Shown: piece after piece, positions 1 to 11,331 of the stretch
How positions within the stretch are numbered: the first letter of the stretch is position 1
Layout: each line of letters starts with the position of its first letter
Position numbers and translations under genes: made by a program
The notes under the pieces: generated by a model
What the model was told of the DNA's origin: nothing
Database searches by the model: none
The model's input: the letters and a program-made list of their open reading frames with translations, nothing else
Assembly (NCBI GenBank): GCA_030063045.1
Contig: JAQSEB010000002.1
Location: forward strand, 2,232,001 to 2,296,000
Direction of reading: 5' to 3'
DNA length: 64,000 nucleotides
Source: Pratylenchus scribneri
Lineage: Eukaryota > Nematoda > Chromadorea > Rhabditida > Pratylenchidae

Positions 1-101
1 AGAAAATTAAATTGTTCTTTAGTAACATTTTTAGTAAATTTAATTTATTTCTAATTATTTTCCAATTTAAATTAATAATCGAACAAAATGGTTAAGGTCA
101 G

Positions 102-406
102 TTTGCATTCCGGCGGATGTGATGAAATCTCGGCTTCAAACCGCCCCTGAGGGAACATATCCAAGTACAAAAATAAACAATTTTATATTTAAAATAATTT
201 TTTAGATGGAATTCGCGATGTTTTTCGTCAAATAATGCGTGAGGAGGGGCCACGCGCTCTGTTCCGCGGCATTGGGCCAGTCATGCTCAGGTAAAATTGG
301 AATTTAAAGCCAAAATATTTTATTTTATTTTAGAGCTTTTCCCGCCAATGCCGCCTGCTTTTCGGGATTAGAGCTGACATTGTGGTGTTTCCGTCACCTT
401 ATTTAA
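102..406 (+). CDS. dif-1: Mitochondrial carrier, carnitine/acylcarnitine type (3' end only)
   Basis: This is the C-terminal part of a mitochondrial carrier. The exons read 102-164, 206-290 and 334-406 with 41- and 43-nt introns between them; the 5' part lies off the left edge or upstream of the acceptor at 100-101. The first exon carries the carrier signature IPADVMKSRLQT (PxDxxKxRxQ), and the last reads VMLRAFPANAACF before a stop at 404-406. The AFPANAACF ending is typical of SLC25A20, called DIF-1 in C. elegans. Members of this family exchange acylcarnitine for carnitine across the inner mitochondrial membrane to feed beta-oxidation. A polyadenylation signal AATAAA lies at about 444-449. 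Family assignment is firm. Orthology to DIF-1 rather than another carrier is inferred from the short C-terminal part only. Confidence 0.85.
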
Positions 407-714
407 TTCATCAATGAACTATGAATGGAGAAGAAGAGGAACAAATAAATACACAAATTTAATTATTAATTTTTCATTTTTTAATCAAATAATATTGATA
501 TTTTGTTATGTTGAGGTAGCTCAATTAATAAAAATTTGCTGGTTTATTTTGAGTATTTTTTAAATGAATTTGAAATAAAATTTTAATCGTGATCGATTTA
601 TCTTTTGATGCTTAATTTTTGACTTTTTTGGATTATAATTTTGAATAAATGAATTGAAAATTGGGAAATTTTTGCCTAAAGATCACGAAAGTAATGATTT
701 TTGATGCTTGATCA

Positions 715-1270
715 TAGATTCTATAACCTTAAGTATATTCGATAGAGCTCATCGGGAGAAATCTATTGACCTATAGGGTTTACAAGGGTTTAAATCAATA
801 TCAAAAAGTAAAAACCAAATATGGTTTTTAAACGATTTAATATGGGAGTCATTTAATTTGGCAACAAAAACACTGAATTTGGCAACAATCTTTCGTGTCG
901 AAAAATATTATATTTTTGAGGCCATATAACTTGGCCAAATTAGACTTCTTTAAGATTCCCTAACCCCTAGCCCTTAGCCCCTAATCCCATGCCTGCCCTG
1001 AACCTAAGCCTAGCCCTAAACCCCTAGTTAGGGCCAAGTTATATGGCCTCAAAAATATAATATTTTTCGACACGAAAGATTGTTGCCAAATTCAGTGTTT
1101 TTGAGCCAAATTCAGTGTTTTTGAGCCAAATTCAGTGTTTTTGAGCCAAATTCAGTGTTTTTGAGCCAAATTCAGTGTTTTTGTTGCCATCTCATTTAAT
1201 ATTACCTTAAATTTAAGTCAAACCATGACAAGACATCTCTATGAGCTTTGTCCTTTATCTAATACATGTA
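715..1270. mobile_element. Palindromic MITE-like element (family B), split by an inner inverted repeat
   Basis: The left part (about 715-845, with GATAGAGCTCATCGGGAG) and the right part (about 1205-1265, with AACCATGACA and TCTATGAGCTTTGTC) are complementary arms of a family found elsewhere at about 31740, 34455, 35060, 45190 and 57840. The arms are separated by an unrelated inverted repeat at about 857-1195, which suggests insertion of one element into another. No coding capacity is seen. Confidence 0.55.
857..1195. repeat. Inverted repeat with tandem 20-mers and telomere-like centre
   Basis: The left arm (about 857-936) and the right arm (about 1032-1195) are inverted copies containing CTTTCGTGTCGAAAAATATT and its complement. 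The right arm has been lengthened by five tandem copies of a 20-nt unit, GAGCCAAATTCAGTGTTTTT, at about 1083-1181. The loop at about 958-1028 is rich in CCTAGCCC and CCTAA motifs that resemble degenerate telomere repeat. Confidence 0.7.
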
Positions 1271-1454
1271 AGGATTTTATGAATATGGAAAAAATATAAA
1301 ACAACCAAATAATATCAATGTTGAATATTTTCATTTATCCTGTTTTATAATACGGTATTTAAAATTGAATCTCGCTTGATTTAAATTAAATAAGTTAATT
1401 CCCATTCCCATATCTTCTCATTTCTCAACATTTTGCAACTTTTACATTGAATTT

Positions 1455-2707
1455 TCAAAAAAGTATCTCCTCTTCATCTTCATCCAATTCAAGATTGATG
1501 GCATTTGCATTGAAATGAGGATGACGAATTTTGCCACCATTGGCCGATTTGGAGAAAGAACCATTTTTCAGTGCCGATGATTTTGGACAAAGTTCAATCT
1601 CTGCGCAGAACTAAAAAATTAATATTTTTGAATTTTATTGAAAATAAATTAAAATTCTATAATTTTAGAATAAAATATACAATTAAATGTGATATTGTAT
1701 TTTTAGTACGGTATTTTAATTTAGAATACCGTATCCAGATCATGAGAATTTTTATTTTTTTTTTATTAAATTTTCAATATTATTAAATTACGGCTTGAGC
1801 ATTGGCCAATGCGGCTTCCAGTTCCTTGAACACAGTTGGCAATTCAGTTTCCACAAAATCGACACACTAAATCATAAAAATATTTATGAAAATAATTCAA
1901 TAATATTTACTAATTGTTTGTATGAGCCCAGCGAAGGGCAAACATAATTTTCAACGAAGGTTTGGACACCCATTTGCACTTGGGGTTGGCCAATCTCGGA
2001 ATACAATTCGGTCACAACCTCCTTGCATTCATTGCAAATTGCGCCCTAATTTTATGGAATAAAATATTTTAAAAATATATGATTAAAATTTGAAGCGCAT
2101 TTTCAAGTTTTGTTGAAGGAAAATAAAAAGAAAAGGTGTTTTCGGAAATAATTTCATTTCATTAATTTTATGAAGGAAAATCTTATCGTAAAAACTAAAA
2201 AAAAGATTGAAAAATGAATAAATTTATTTTCGACTACCGTATTTCATCTATTAGAAGCCCCGGGGCTTATAATTTTCAGAGACCATCAAAAGGGGGCTTC
2301 TTTTAAAAGGGAGGGCTTCAAAATTCAAATAGAGGTAGGTGGGGGTCTAATAAATTTCAACGACTCTCCAAATGAGTTTAAAAAAAATTTCTTTTCCTCA
2401 AAAATATGTAGAAGGTTTTTCAAATAGAGCGAGGGCTTCTAATAGGAGGGGGCTCCAAATAGAAGAAATACGGTAATTCATGCAATTTCAAAATTAATTT
2501 TTAATCCATTAAAATAATAAATAAACTTGCCCTCTTCAATTTTTGCATGACAATTTTTTGGGCAAAATATGTGCCAATGTGGCGATTGAAATTGGCCATC
2601 GGATTTGGAGTGGATTTGGCCGAATGATGACGACGGCCAGCTTCCGTAAAATGAATTGCGGAAAGGACCACAACGAATGCGCAGACGAAAAGAAAAGATT
2701 TGCTCAT
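1455..2707 (-). CDS. Secreted saposin-like (SapB) protein
   Basis: Four exons (2707-2531, 2045-1911, 1866-1792, 1610-1455) join in phase 0 into a 180-residue protein. Residues 1-23 form a signal peptide (MSKSFLFVCAFVVVLSAIHF then TEA). A single saposin B domain follows at about residues 60-137, with cysteines at 63, 66, 95, 105, 131 and 137. This is the canonical six-Cys order (CxxC, C, C, then FCAEIELC) that gives three disulfides. The tail is hydrophilic and ends in an acidic stretch. Nematode saposin-like proteins are secreted lipid-binding or membrane-permeabilising proteins of gut and immunity; that role is family knowledge, not shown here. The first intron appears to start with GC (AAGAGG|GCAAGT), because a GT donor there breaks the frame. 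It also contains a palindromic MITE. Stop is TGA at 1457-1455. Confidence 0.85.
2234..2476. mobile_element. Palindromic MITE-like element (family A), copy 1
   Basis: The ends are inverted: TACCGTATTTCATCTATTAG at the left, and CTTCTAATAGGAG with GAAATACGGTA at the right. Internal AAGCCCC and GGGGCTT blocks pair as well. It lies inside intron 1 of the saposin-like gene. Related copies are at about 6836-7046 and 33512-33964. It has no coding capacity. Confidence 0.7.
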
Positions 2708-3384
2708 TTTTGAAGGGTGAATTTAAGCTGGAAAAATGGACAAATTTAAGAATTATTTTTTACAGAAAATTGTTTATTTTTTATTGAAATGTTGGAGCAT
2801 TTTTAGCGTATTTTTAAGGGTAATAATACCAAGAAAAATTAAAAAAAGAAGATCCGGAATGATAAATAATGATTATCATCAACAGGCTTTGGGTGAAAAT
2901 AAAATTAATAATGAATGAGTAACGAATGACTAATGAGTAATAAATTTAATAAGTAGATTCGTTGAAAATGGACTGACAAAACAAGGTTCTTTTTCTACTC
3001 TTTTATCAGTTATCATTATCACTCCTCTATCAAAATTACCTTCAATAGTCAATACTTAATTTCAATATATAATCATTTATCATTATCAGAAATTGCAGAT
3101 TATAATAAAATATTTGACATTTTAATTATGTTATGGACGATTATAGGCTATGAGAAATGTCCGGTTCTTTTTTTGATGTTTCACCATTCGTCGAAATGGA
3201 GAGTGAAAAATGCAAAATATTAATTTAAAAATTGGAAATTAAATAAATTATTTTGCCGAAATTTATCAAAAAATAAAGAATTCCAATAATATATATAATA
3301 AAATAGATTTTTTTAGAATGAACACAGAATAAATAAATAGGAAAAGATAATATGGGGGAATGTTAATCAAAATCATCATCAAGG
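2708..3384. other. Intergenic, AT-rich
   Basis: No coding sequence, RNA gene or clear repeat is seen. It separates the 5' end of the saposin-like gene from the 3' end of the oxidase gene, so it should hold the saposin-like promoter. No specific motif can be assigned. Confidence 0.5.
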
Positions 3385-6300
3385 TCAGGAGGATTTGATT
3401 GATATTGAATTTAACTTCACAAACACATTTTGATCGAGGAATTCATTGCGGAATTTTCCATATGGATCCAATTGCTGGGCCAATTCCCTTAAAAAAACAG
3501 AATAAAATAATTTATGGATATTATATAAAATTATTTTAATAAATGCATGAGGCAATCATTTTTATTAGTATCAATGCCAAAATGCATAAGGGCCTTTCTT
3601 TTTTGTCCTACAGTACCCTCAGTTTTTGCCAATTTCCCTGTCAGTCACTCCGTCAATCAAATATTGCCCCACTCTGCCTTTTTAAATGCACCATTTTTCC
3701 TCTCCTAATAATGCTTTTATTAGATTAGGACTAATAAAAAGATTTTATCCGATACTTGTTAATTATATTTCCGCAGATTTTTCCCCCTAAAATACCTTAA
3801 TAAGCTATCCTACCCCCAAAATTGGTCAACCCTAAAATCATGTTTTTTTCATCGTTATACAATTAAATATGAATATTTCTGGGCCTCAAAATGCATCCAA
3901 CTAACTTAAATTTATCCAGCTTTGGATAAAGATTAAGGAAGTTGTCCGGCTTCATTGTGAATAATTTTCCCCAATGTGGCCGAACATTGAATGGCTGGAG
4001 GATGGCATCAATTTGTGGGAGTACTTCCAAAACGGCGGTAATATTCGGTTGAAATGTGAAATGAATGGACAAATGCGAATCGCCGCCTTCATTTTGACTA
4101 AGCCAAAAATTGTCTGCTTTAATTGTCCGGATGAACCAAACATAGAGAATTGGCGAAATGATGGCATTCAATGTGTTCACCTTCAAAGAAAATTTTAAAT
4201 TTTTGTCCAATAATTTAATTTAAGAATTTTAATAAATTTTCAATTCCAAGGTATTAAATGCTACCAATTATTAATAGGTGGCGGATATTTAGATTACAAG
4301 AAATCACAAAATAAGTACTTATTTAAGTTTTTCTGGAATTTGCCAAAAATAGATTTCAAACTTCAAAATAGGTACCGTTTAATCTCTTTTGATTTATTTT
4401 TCAATTTATTTAAAATTGGGAAAATTTGGGTCTAACTCCTTAAATTTTAGGCATTTTTAATAAAAATTTTTTAGGAACTACAAATTTTTTAAATTTCGCC
4501 TTATCAGGAGCTATGGTTCCTCAATCGAAAGTGGGGAATTAAAGAGGGTTTTGGAAATTTTTGGTTATTTTTATTGTATTTTTCTAATGAAATTTTCCTA
4601 AAAAACTAAAAAATATTGCAGAAAAGTGTCAAAATTTCGTTAGAAAGGTGAAATAAATGTTCATAAAAATTTTAAAAGGTGAAATAAATATTCGGAAGCT
4701 TTTTAATTTAATGCTTTTCTCATCAAAACTGATATCTTACAAAAACAAAACCAAAAAATCCGAACCTTAATTATTAAGATTTCCTAAAATTAATTAAATA
4801 ATATACAGCTTGTAAAGCGGGCACTGCCATTTCATAGGGAATAATATATTCCGATTGAATCTCACTACCATCAGCGCCGGAAAGGCCAAATCCATAGTCG
4901 GTTAGGCCCTGATACCAGGGATGTTCGACACCTTGTTCTCTGAAAAGTGGGAATGGAATTAACATTTTAGTAAATTCAAACATCAAATATGTTGCCGGCA
5001 AAATGGCAATCGGTGAAACTTGGGTGGGTGCACGGATGGCGCCGAACAATTCTGTCAAATTGCCAATTGGATTTCCACTGCCATCCACTCGGACATTTAC
5101 CCTTAATAATTGGAATTCATTCCTTAAAAGTAAATTTGAACTGACCAAACTTGATCCATTGAATTTGAATTTGTCATTGATGAAAAGAGTTGAACGGTGT
5201 AGCCCAAATTCATGATGGAATCGAAATTAGCCCAAAGATTTTCCAATGGCATGCTAAAAATGAGTCTCATAAATTTTATAGAATATATTTTGTAATTAAA
5301 ATTTGAAAAAAAAAAGTTTATTTTCTTTAAAATTAATCCAAAATAAATATTTTTCAATCATATTTTTGCAAACAGTTTAATTTATTTAAAAAGACTTTAG
5401 GATTATTATAATGGATAGTATATCTAATTTTATGAAAAACTATGAAATTGGGAATGGACGGAAAGGTTTTTGAAAATGGTAAAAAAGTTATGAATGTGGC
5501 TAAAAGTTATAGCGATTTAATATTTTGCCCAAGACTCCCAAAAAACCCATACCCAATCGATAGATTTCATTATGACACATCGATTGATAAAATCAATTTT
5601 TTTGAACAAATATCGATTGTTTGTAAGGTTTAGGGTATAGGACAAAACATTGAGCCATTATATTTTCGTCATTTTCAATATTCTTTCCGCGATTTTCAAG
5701 GTTATTTTTCGCCTTTCCATTATTAGAATTATGCACGATTAATTCCTCGCTATTCAAACTAACTTCATATAAACTTGAGTGGTCACATTGTATGTCGGCT
5801 CTAATTTCAACTCAATTTGGGTCATCACACCGAATGCACCCAATCCTACGGCCAATCCATTCCATTCCGGGTCCCCTTTCTTATATGTGGCCACAGTGCC
5901 ATTTGCCAAAACTAATTGCATTGAAAGAACTTGACTGGGCAAATTTTGGTGGGTCAATCCGCTTCCATGGGTTCCAGTGGAAATTGAGCCTCCAATTGAA
6001 ATTTCGGCCAATGCAGCCAGATTCGGAAGGGCAAAGCCAACGGATTCTGCAAAAGTGGAGGAATTTAACTACTGGCAATATTTCCATAATCAAATGAATT
6101 CCGAAAATGAAACGCACGAAGGAATGGGGCCAAATCTGTGTAGGTGATGCCAGCCTGAACGGTCACACTTGGCACTGTGGTGTTCAATGAAAGAATGGAA
6201 TTCATTCCAAGTGTTGAAATAATTGTGTCCTTCGAATCGCCAACTTTGGTGAAACTATGCCGTGAACCAATCACTCGCAATTTATTCGCTTTCTGCACAA

Positions 6301-7348
6301 TTTGTTGCACTTGAGCAGTTGTGCGAGTGTATTGTATATTTTGGGTACTGTAGAGGAAATTGCCACCCCAATTGTGCAGTCTGAATGAATGAATGAAAGA
6401 AATGACAATTAAATTCATTTATAAAAGTTGTCCATTTTTGAATATTCTTTGCAAATTTTAATTCCTAACAATAAATATATTCTTATTGCCAAGTTAATGT
6501 ACTTTGAAATGTTTATAATTCAATTCGTATTATTCATTAACATCCGTATATATTTTTTATTAATTAGTTGAGTTGCTCAAAATCTTTTTAAACCAGGATT
6601 TTAACAAAATCCCGTTTCTGTTTTTCCGTTATTTTGTGAGTAAAAATTATTAATTCCTTTTTAAATTTTTTCAATTTTCTGAAAATAAAACCGATTTTGA
6701 GTAACCCTAGTTATTTGTAATCATTAAATCGGTGCTAATTTTTTTCGTTTTCTCTGGCATGAAGTCAAATAATAAAATGATAATAATAAATGCCCCAGAA
6801 GAAAAGGATGATAGCTTAATTTGAAAATTTCTTTAGTACCGTAAATCTTCTATTAGAACCCACCTTCTATTTAAAGCCCATATTAGAAGCCCATCCCTCG
6901 AAAAATTTATGTCAAAAATAACCAATGTAGAGGTGAAATTAAGCCGAAATAAACATTTTTTGTCTTCAAAATTTCCGAAAAGCCTCCCTTCAAAGGGCCT
7001 CTGAAATTTATAAGCCCAAGGGCTTCTAATAGAAGATTTACGGTAATTCGTTTTTTAAAACCCGAATTTATCAAACTTGATTGCATCATCCGCCGTCTCA
7101 TTACTGCATTGATTGAAAATTTGGGTGGCAATTAATTTGCCCCGAATGCCCAATTCTACGACCAAAGTCGCATTTGAGATGGAAATGGCTTCATGAACTT
7201 GACGGATTATATCCCTGGCCATGGTTGACGGATTATCCACATAATAGGGAGGATTTGGCTCAGAGGATGGTGGATCGTTATTGAAGAAGAAGGCGACCAA
7301 CAAAGATGCCAATGAGATTAGCACAGACGAAAATGAAACGCCACTCAT
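3385..7348 (-). CDS. Secreted FAD-linked sugar-alcohol oxidase (alditol/xylitol oxidase type)
   Basis: Eight exons (7348-7062, 6380-6118, 6046-5764, 5253-5146, 5101-4982, 4939-4807, 4180-3906, 3487-3385) join without a frame break into 523 residues. Residues 1-95 are a signal-like N-terminus with an extra region. From about residue 99 the protein follows bacterial alditol oxidase almost end to end: NWGGN, then GSRHSF with His137 as the expected covalent FAD site, GGSISTGTHGSG, LGAFGVMTQIELKLEP, EIQSEYIIP, IRTIKADNFWLS, SIHFTF, RPHWGKLFT and DPYGKFRNEFL. These cover the FAD-binding PCMH fold and the substrate-site Glu, Arg, His and Lys motifs. Bacterial members oxidise terminal hydroxyls of polyols (xylitol, sorbitol), making H2O2. 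Exon junctions were fixed by ungapped alignment to that family from memory. Intron 1 (6381-7061) carries a MITE. Family is clear; substrate and the signal-peptide exon are inferred. Confidence 0.85.
3586..3715 (+). repeat. Dispersed intronic repeat (family C), copy 1
   Basis: It contains GGGCCTTTCTTTTTTGTCC, TACAGTACCCTCAGTTTTTG, ATCAATCAAATATTGCCCC-like sequence and CTCTGCCTTTTTAAA in the same order as copies at about 20790, 26000 (reversed) and 61450. It lies in the last intron of the oxidase gene, antisense to that gene. Confidence 0.65.
4378..4550 (+). repeat. Dispersed repeat (family D), copy 1
   Basis: Shared blocks are ATTGGGAAAATTTGGG, TCTAACTCCTTAA, GGAGCTATGG and GAAAGTGGGGAATTA. 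The same blocks recur at about 51705-51925, and in reverse at about 60722-60935. It lies in intron 6 of the oxidase gene. It is probably an old transposon fragment. Confidence 0.5.
6836..7046. mobile_element. Palindromic MITE-like element (family A), copy 2
   Basis: Near-perfect inverted ends: TACCGTAAATCTTCTATTAG at the left and CTTCTAATAGAAGATTTACG at the right. It sits in intron 1 of the oxidase gene and has no coding capacity. Confidence 0.75.
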
Positions 7349-8732
7349 TTTCTCTTAAATTTATGATGTCATTAATGTACGAAAATGAACCCTAATTGAG
7401 CTGTTTGATTGGGTTAGAATTGGAATTAAACCCATAAAATTGTGTGGATATTTAAAATAAATTTGCCTGATGGGTATTAGAAAGGAATTGTGGCGGTTTA
7501 AGTCAATTTTGGCTTATGAAAAATGAGGAAGAAAATAATGGCCCCAAACCCAATGTGTTCCTTTATTATTCTGTAATGTTTTTTTTTCATTTTTTTAGAT
7601 GGACAAATCCACAAAAATTTTTTGGCCAAGCTCGAGACCGGTGGAGTGTTCCTCAATTCCATATCAAATCCCCCTCCCTTTCTTTTCAGCCATCCCTTCT
7701 CCCCTCCATTTTGGCCAGTGCCTCCCTCCATTCCTTCCCCCAGCCCATTTTCCAGGCCATTTCCCCTGATTTCTGCAAAGTGAATAGTTGCGTTTTTGTG
7801 GCCATTGCAAAATCCACAGCTTCGAGAGGCCATTTTATTGGCCCAATCGATGGCATCTCACACCATTGCGATCGACGGCTTTTTTTAAAATGTTGAGGAA
7901 ATGGAGGGCAGAGAAAGAGAAGAATTTGAGATCAATCATTTCGAACCCAAAAATCGATTTGTCCATTAGGCCAAAATGACTTGTTTGTTGGCTCTTTTGG
8001 GTTCTACATTGTGTCTAAAGGAAACTTTTTATATGGATAAATCGTTAATGCCAAGAGTATTTTTTGGGGACAGGGAATTCAAAATTATCTTTAACGACAT
8101 TTTTTGATGGCAATTTCAACTGTTTTTTCTCATTTGTATAATTAATCAATTAATGAATTTTTGTATTCTCGACAATTTTAACAAATTGAATACTCATTTT
8201 ATCAGCATTTTCTTTCTAATAAATGAAAAATGGACAATGAAATGAACAGAAACTTTTTCTCTATTAAATTTTTCCCTATTTTATTTGTTAAGATTTTATC
8301 AAAAGAAGCAGCGGAAGAGGTCGGATGAAAATGTTGAGAATTGGACGGAAAGCTGTGAAAAAAGACTAAACCATCACATTTGTGGACTGCTTCGCCGGAC
8401 ATGGAGATATTGTAAATCGGAAATATTTTTCCATTTACCGACGAATTTTTTTCCTCCAACCACTGTGTACAATTGCTTTAGAAAAATGACTTTTCTCATT
8501 TATCATTTTTGTCCACACAATTCATCATCACACCTGCGGCTGAAAATTGCTAATTTGTTTATTTTGCTTTTAAACAATTCTTCCACTTGATGAAGAGTTC
8601 CATTAAATGTGGAAAAAATTGTGAAATTGGCCAAATTTCTGAATCAAAAAGAATTTTTTCATTTAAAAATATTTTCATTCTGAATTCTTTATTTAGATAT
8701 ACATAAAATTCACAATTTTGAATATCATCAAA
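7349..8732. other. Intergenic between two divergently transcribed genes
   Basis: No convincing gene is seen; short open frames here have no family features and overlap on both strands. The stretch at about 7600-7970 is richer in C than its surroundings. As the genes on either side diverge, this region should hold both promoters. Confidence 0.5.
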
Positions 8733-10208
8733 ATGGCCTCATTAATTAAACAACCCCATCCAACTGTTTCGGACAACAATTTCTCCAAATTGCTGGTAAT
8801 CTTAATAAACTATAATAATGTTTTAATTGATGCCTTTTTTGCAACAACAAATTTAAATTGAAATTATCTGAGAATAACTCCCAAAATTTCAGTATCGTAC
8901 CAAATGCTTTTCAATGGTGGATTTGTCGCTGAAGGCCCTCTTCTTTCTCTATTTTCCAGCGCCAATCACTTTTTTTGCATGCTTGCTCCTCAGTCTTCCC
9001 TCAGCATTGACATTGTCCCGATTTTGCTATGCCGAAAATGGGGCCAACAAAAAATTCCTTCGAATTGCCATTATCCACCATGTAAAAATTTTTGCATTTT
9101 ATTCCGGAAAAAATACATATAAATCTAAAAATTTTCTTTGGCTAAAACTAATTTTTAAACAAATTCAGGTACTGAGTTTATCCTATTTTTGGGTCCTAGA
9201 AAAAAGTGAAGGATCCCCCTTAAGGATCATCATAATTAGGGCTAGGGAATATATGGATAGGATATCATTTTACATATCCCTAAATGACCTTACCCTAATT
9301 CTGATGATCCGAAGGAAGGACTCTTCAATTTTTCTCTAACTGATTCAAAAATGGGATACAAATTCCATAAGTACCGAAATTCAGGTTGGGTGAGGATTTT
9401 TAGGCCAAAAATTTCCGATATATGAAATCAAATTTGTTGAAATTCGATAATAATAGATTGAAAACTATCTATAAATATATTTTAATAATTCCTTATTCCT
9501 TCCTTTTAGTTGATCGTCTACATCATTCCGTTGGCATTTTTCTTGCTCGTTTTTCTTTTTGGCCTGTTTGCTGGTGCTCGCCTTGACTATACAAGCAATG
9601 ATTATAGTTCGGCTTGCACCACAACCTTCGACTATGATCATAATGCATCAATTTTCGAATATCCGAGTGCCACTCTGAAGCGAGTTTGCCGCTTCAAACT
9701 TGATTACAATCCATTTTGGTAAGTTTTATTTTGGCTTATTTTCAATATCCCATCAATTCAGCTACAAGGGTTGTTCGGAAACACTCGAGCCAAAAAGTCC
9801 GACAACTGATGGCATTACATTGGGCTTCTATTATAATAATGTCTTTGGCAATACTCCCATCCGAATGAGTATTAATGGCGGTCATTACAGTTGGGAACAT
9901 GGACTGAATGAATACCAAAAAATGTTGACACTTGTGCTCATTGTCGCTGCCATTTTTGTCTTTTTCGCGTTCCATTTCCATCAAATGGTAAGTGAAAAAT
10001 TTGATAAGAGCCATAAAAGGGACAAATTTAAAAATTTATTATTTTATGAATTTTGCATATTTATTAATAAAAGTTTATGTCCAATTTCTAGGTTCATCTT
10101 TACATCAAATTGGGCAAAGCAGCAAAAGTTGTGCCAATGTCTTTGTCCGACATCTTTGCCGTGGCGGCCGATGAAATGGCAAAGGGAAAAATGCCCGTCA
10201 ACGAATAA
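8733..10208 (+). CDS. Three-TM membrane protein of unknown function
   Basis: Five exons (8733-8795, 8893-9081, 9510-9718, 9762-9987, 10092-10208) join in frame into 267 residues. I do not recognise the family. Three hydrophobic segments are visible: LFFLYFPAPITFFACLLLS (about residues 35-58), LIVYIIPLAFFLLVFLFGL (about 85-105) and MLTLVLIVAAIFVFFAF (about 207-225). Between the second and third is a loop of about 100 residues with cysteines in SACTTT, VCRF and CYKGC and a possible N-glycosylation site NAS, which suggests an extracellular, disulfide-bonded domain. The C-terminus is short and hydrophilic. The start ATG has a good context (CAAAATGG). AATAAA follows at about 10239. Intron 2 (9082-9509) contains a palindromic element. 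The layout fits a nematode surface or junction protein, but no function can be claimed. Confidence 0.8.
9184..9345. repeat. Inverted repeat in intron 2 of the three-TM gene
   Basis: AAGGATCATCATAATTAGGG at the left pairs with CCCTAATTCTGATGATCC at the right, and an inner GGATAGGATATC region pairs partly. This makes a MITE-like hairpin. Confidence 0.6.
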
Positions 10209-11331
10209 GCCAAAGTGATTTGTGAAATGAAACAATACAATAAAGAATTTAAGAATTTCCGAGGGAAAAACAAATAAATAAATTTTATTTGATTTATTTT
10301 CCAATTGATAAAAATTGCATTCAAGATAATTTACAAAATATTATTGAATCTTTCCAATTTTTCCTTATTTATCTTATCATTTCATGCCAAAGTCTTAGAA
10401 ATTACTGGTGAATTAATTAGAATTTAATTGACTTGTAGAATACGGTAAAAAAAATTTAAGCGATAGTAAGAAGCGGATGATTTTACCTGGGGCCAATTTT
10501 AATGGCCGACATTACTCAACAATTTTAATTTGTTTTTATCTTTTAATTCATTTATATTTGGTCCACATAATATTTCATTTCTGGCCATCCAGGGGCAATT
10601 GGCCCAGACTGGGAATGGGAACACATCGTCTTTTTGGTTAGCCCACCCATAAATATGAAATCATTTCATTAATTTTCGCACATTAATTTTATAATTTTTA
10701 CGATTTTGTTCCTCAAATTCTAATGAATCAGTGAATAATCCCAGAATCCTTCATTTTATTTTTTACTTTCCATTTTTGGCTTTACCCTTCCATTAACAGT
10801 GAATAATCCCATCATTACTTTCATTTCATTTCCCAAATTTATAATTTTTAGATTCCAATAAAAATAATATTTCATCAGTAAAATTAACCAAAAGACAAAT
10901 AAATTATTATTTAATTTCTGCCCATATTTCCCTTTTCCTTTCCCAAATCTCCCAAAACCCCTCTTCTTATTCAAATTCCCATCTTCCCCAACAACTTTTC
11001 CTCTGGCGGTAAGGAAACATTTCAACACTGCTGATTCCATTGCTGGGCCATTCTTTTGTTTATAGCTCAACAAAGGAAGTAACTTCTTCGAGAAAGCTAT
11101 AAAAGCCATTGGAAATCCCAAAGTTTCCTCTAAAATTTGGCTTTTTAATTTTTTGATATCTATTTTTTATGTTATCAAAAAAATTAAGAAGCCAATCTTT
11201 AGAGGATTTTTGAACTACTTACTAAATGGCATTTCGCCTTCTCGGGTTTTTTTCTTGCTTTCTTGTTGAGTTATGGTTACGGTCTAAGGAACGGCCCAGC
11301 TTCTCATCGTCTTGTTTCGCCCTCGGCCAAA
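10209..11331. other. Intergenic upstream of the secreted protein / galectin locus
   Basis: No supported gene. A short hairpin at about 11126-11205 pairs CCTCTAAAATTTGGC with GCCAATCTTTAGAGG around an AT-rich loop and may be a small MITE. An open frame on the minus strand (11121-10756) lacks family features and runs through AT-rich sequence, so it is not called. Confidence 0.5.

Larger units (their letters stand above)
407..1454. other. Intergenic region between the carrier and the saposin-like gene
   Basis: I see no coding sequence here. After the carrier polyadenylation signal comes AT-rich DNA holding a nested pair of palindromic elements (about 715-1270 and 857-1195), described separately. 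Confidence 0.7.

Noticed and set aside
4783..4806. Second apparent 23-nt intron and mini-exon in the oxidase gene
   Set aside because: Skipping directly from the donor at 4806 to the acceptor at 4181 gives an ungapped match to the family, so the mini-exon is not needed.
5102..5145. Apparent 23-nt micro-intron in the oxidase gene
   Set aside because: An acceptor 21 nt further on gives a 44-nt intron with matching phase, normal size for this window, and better alignment to the alditol oxidase family.
10756..11121. 121-codon open frame on the minus strand
   Set aside because: AT-rich second half, no domain, and no splice partners; most likely chance.
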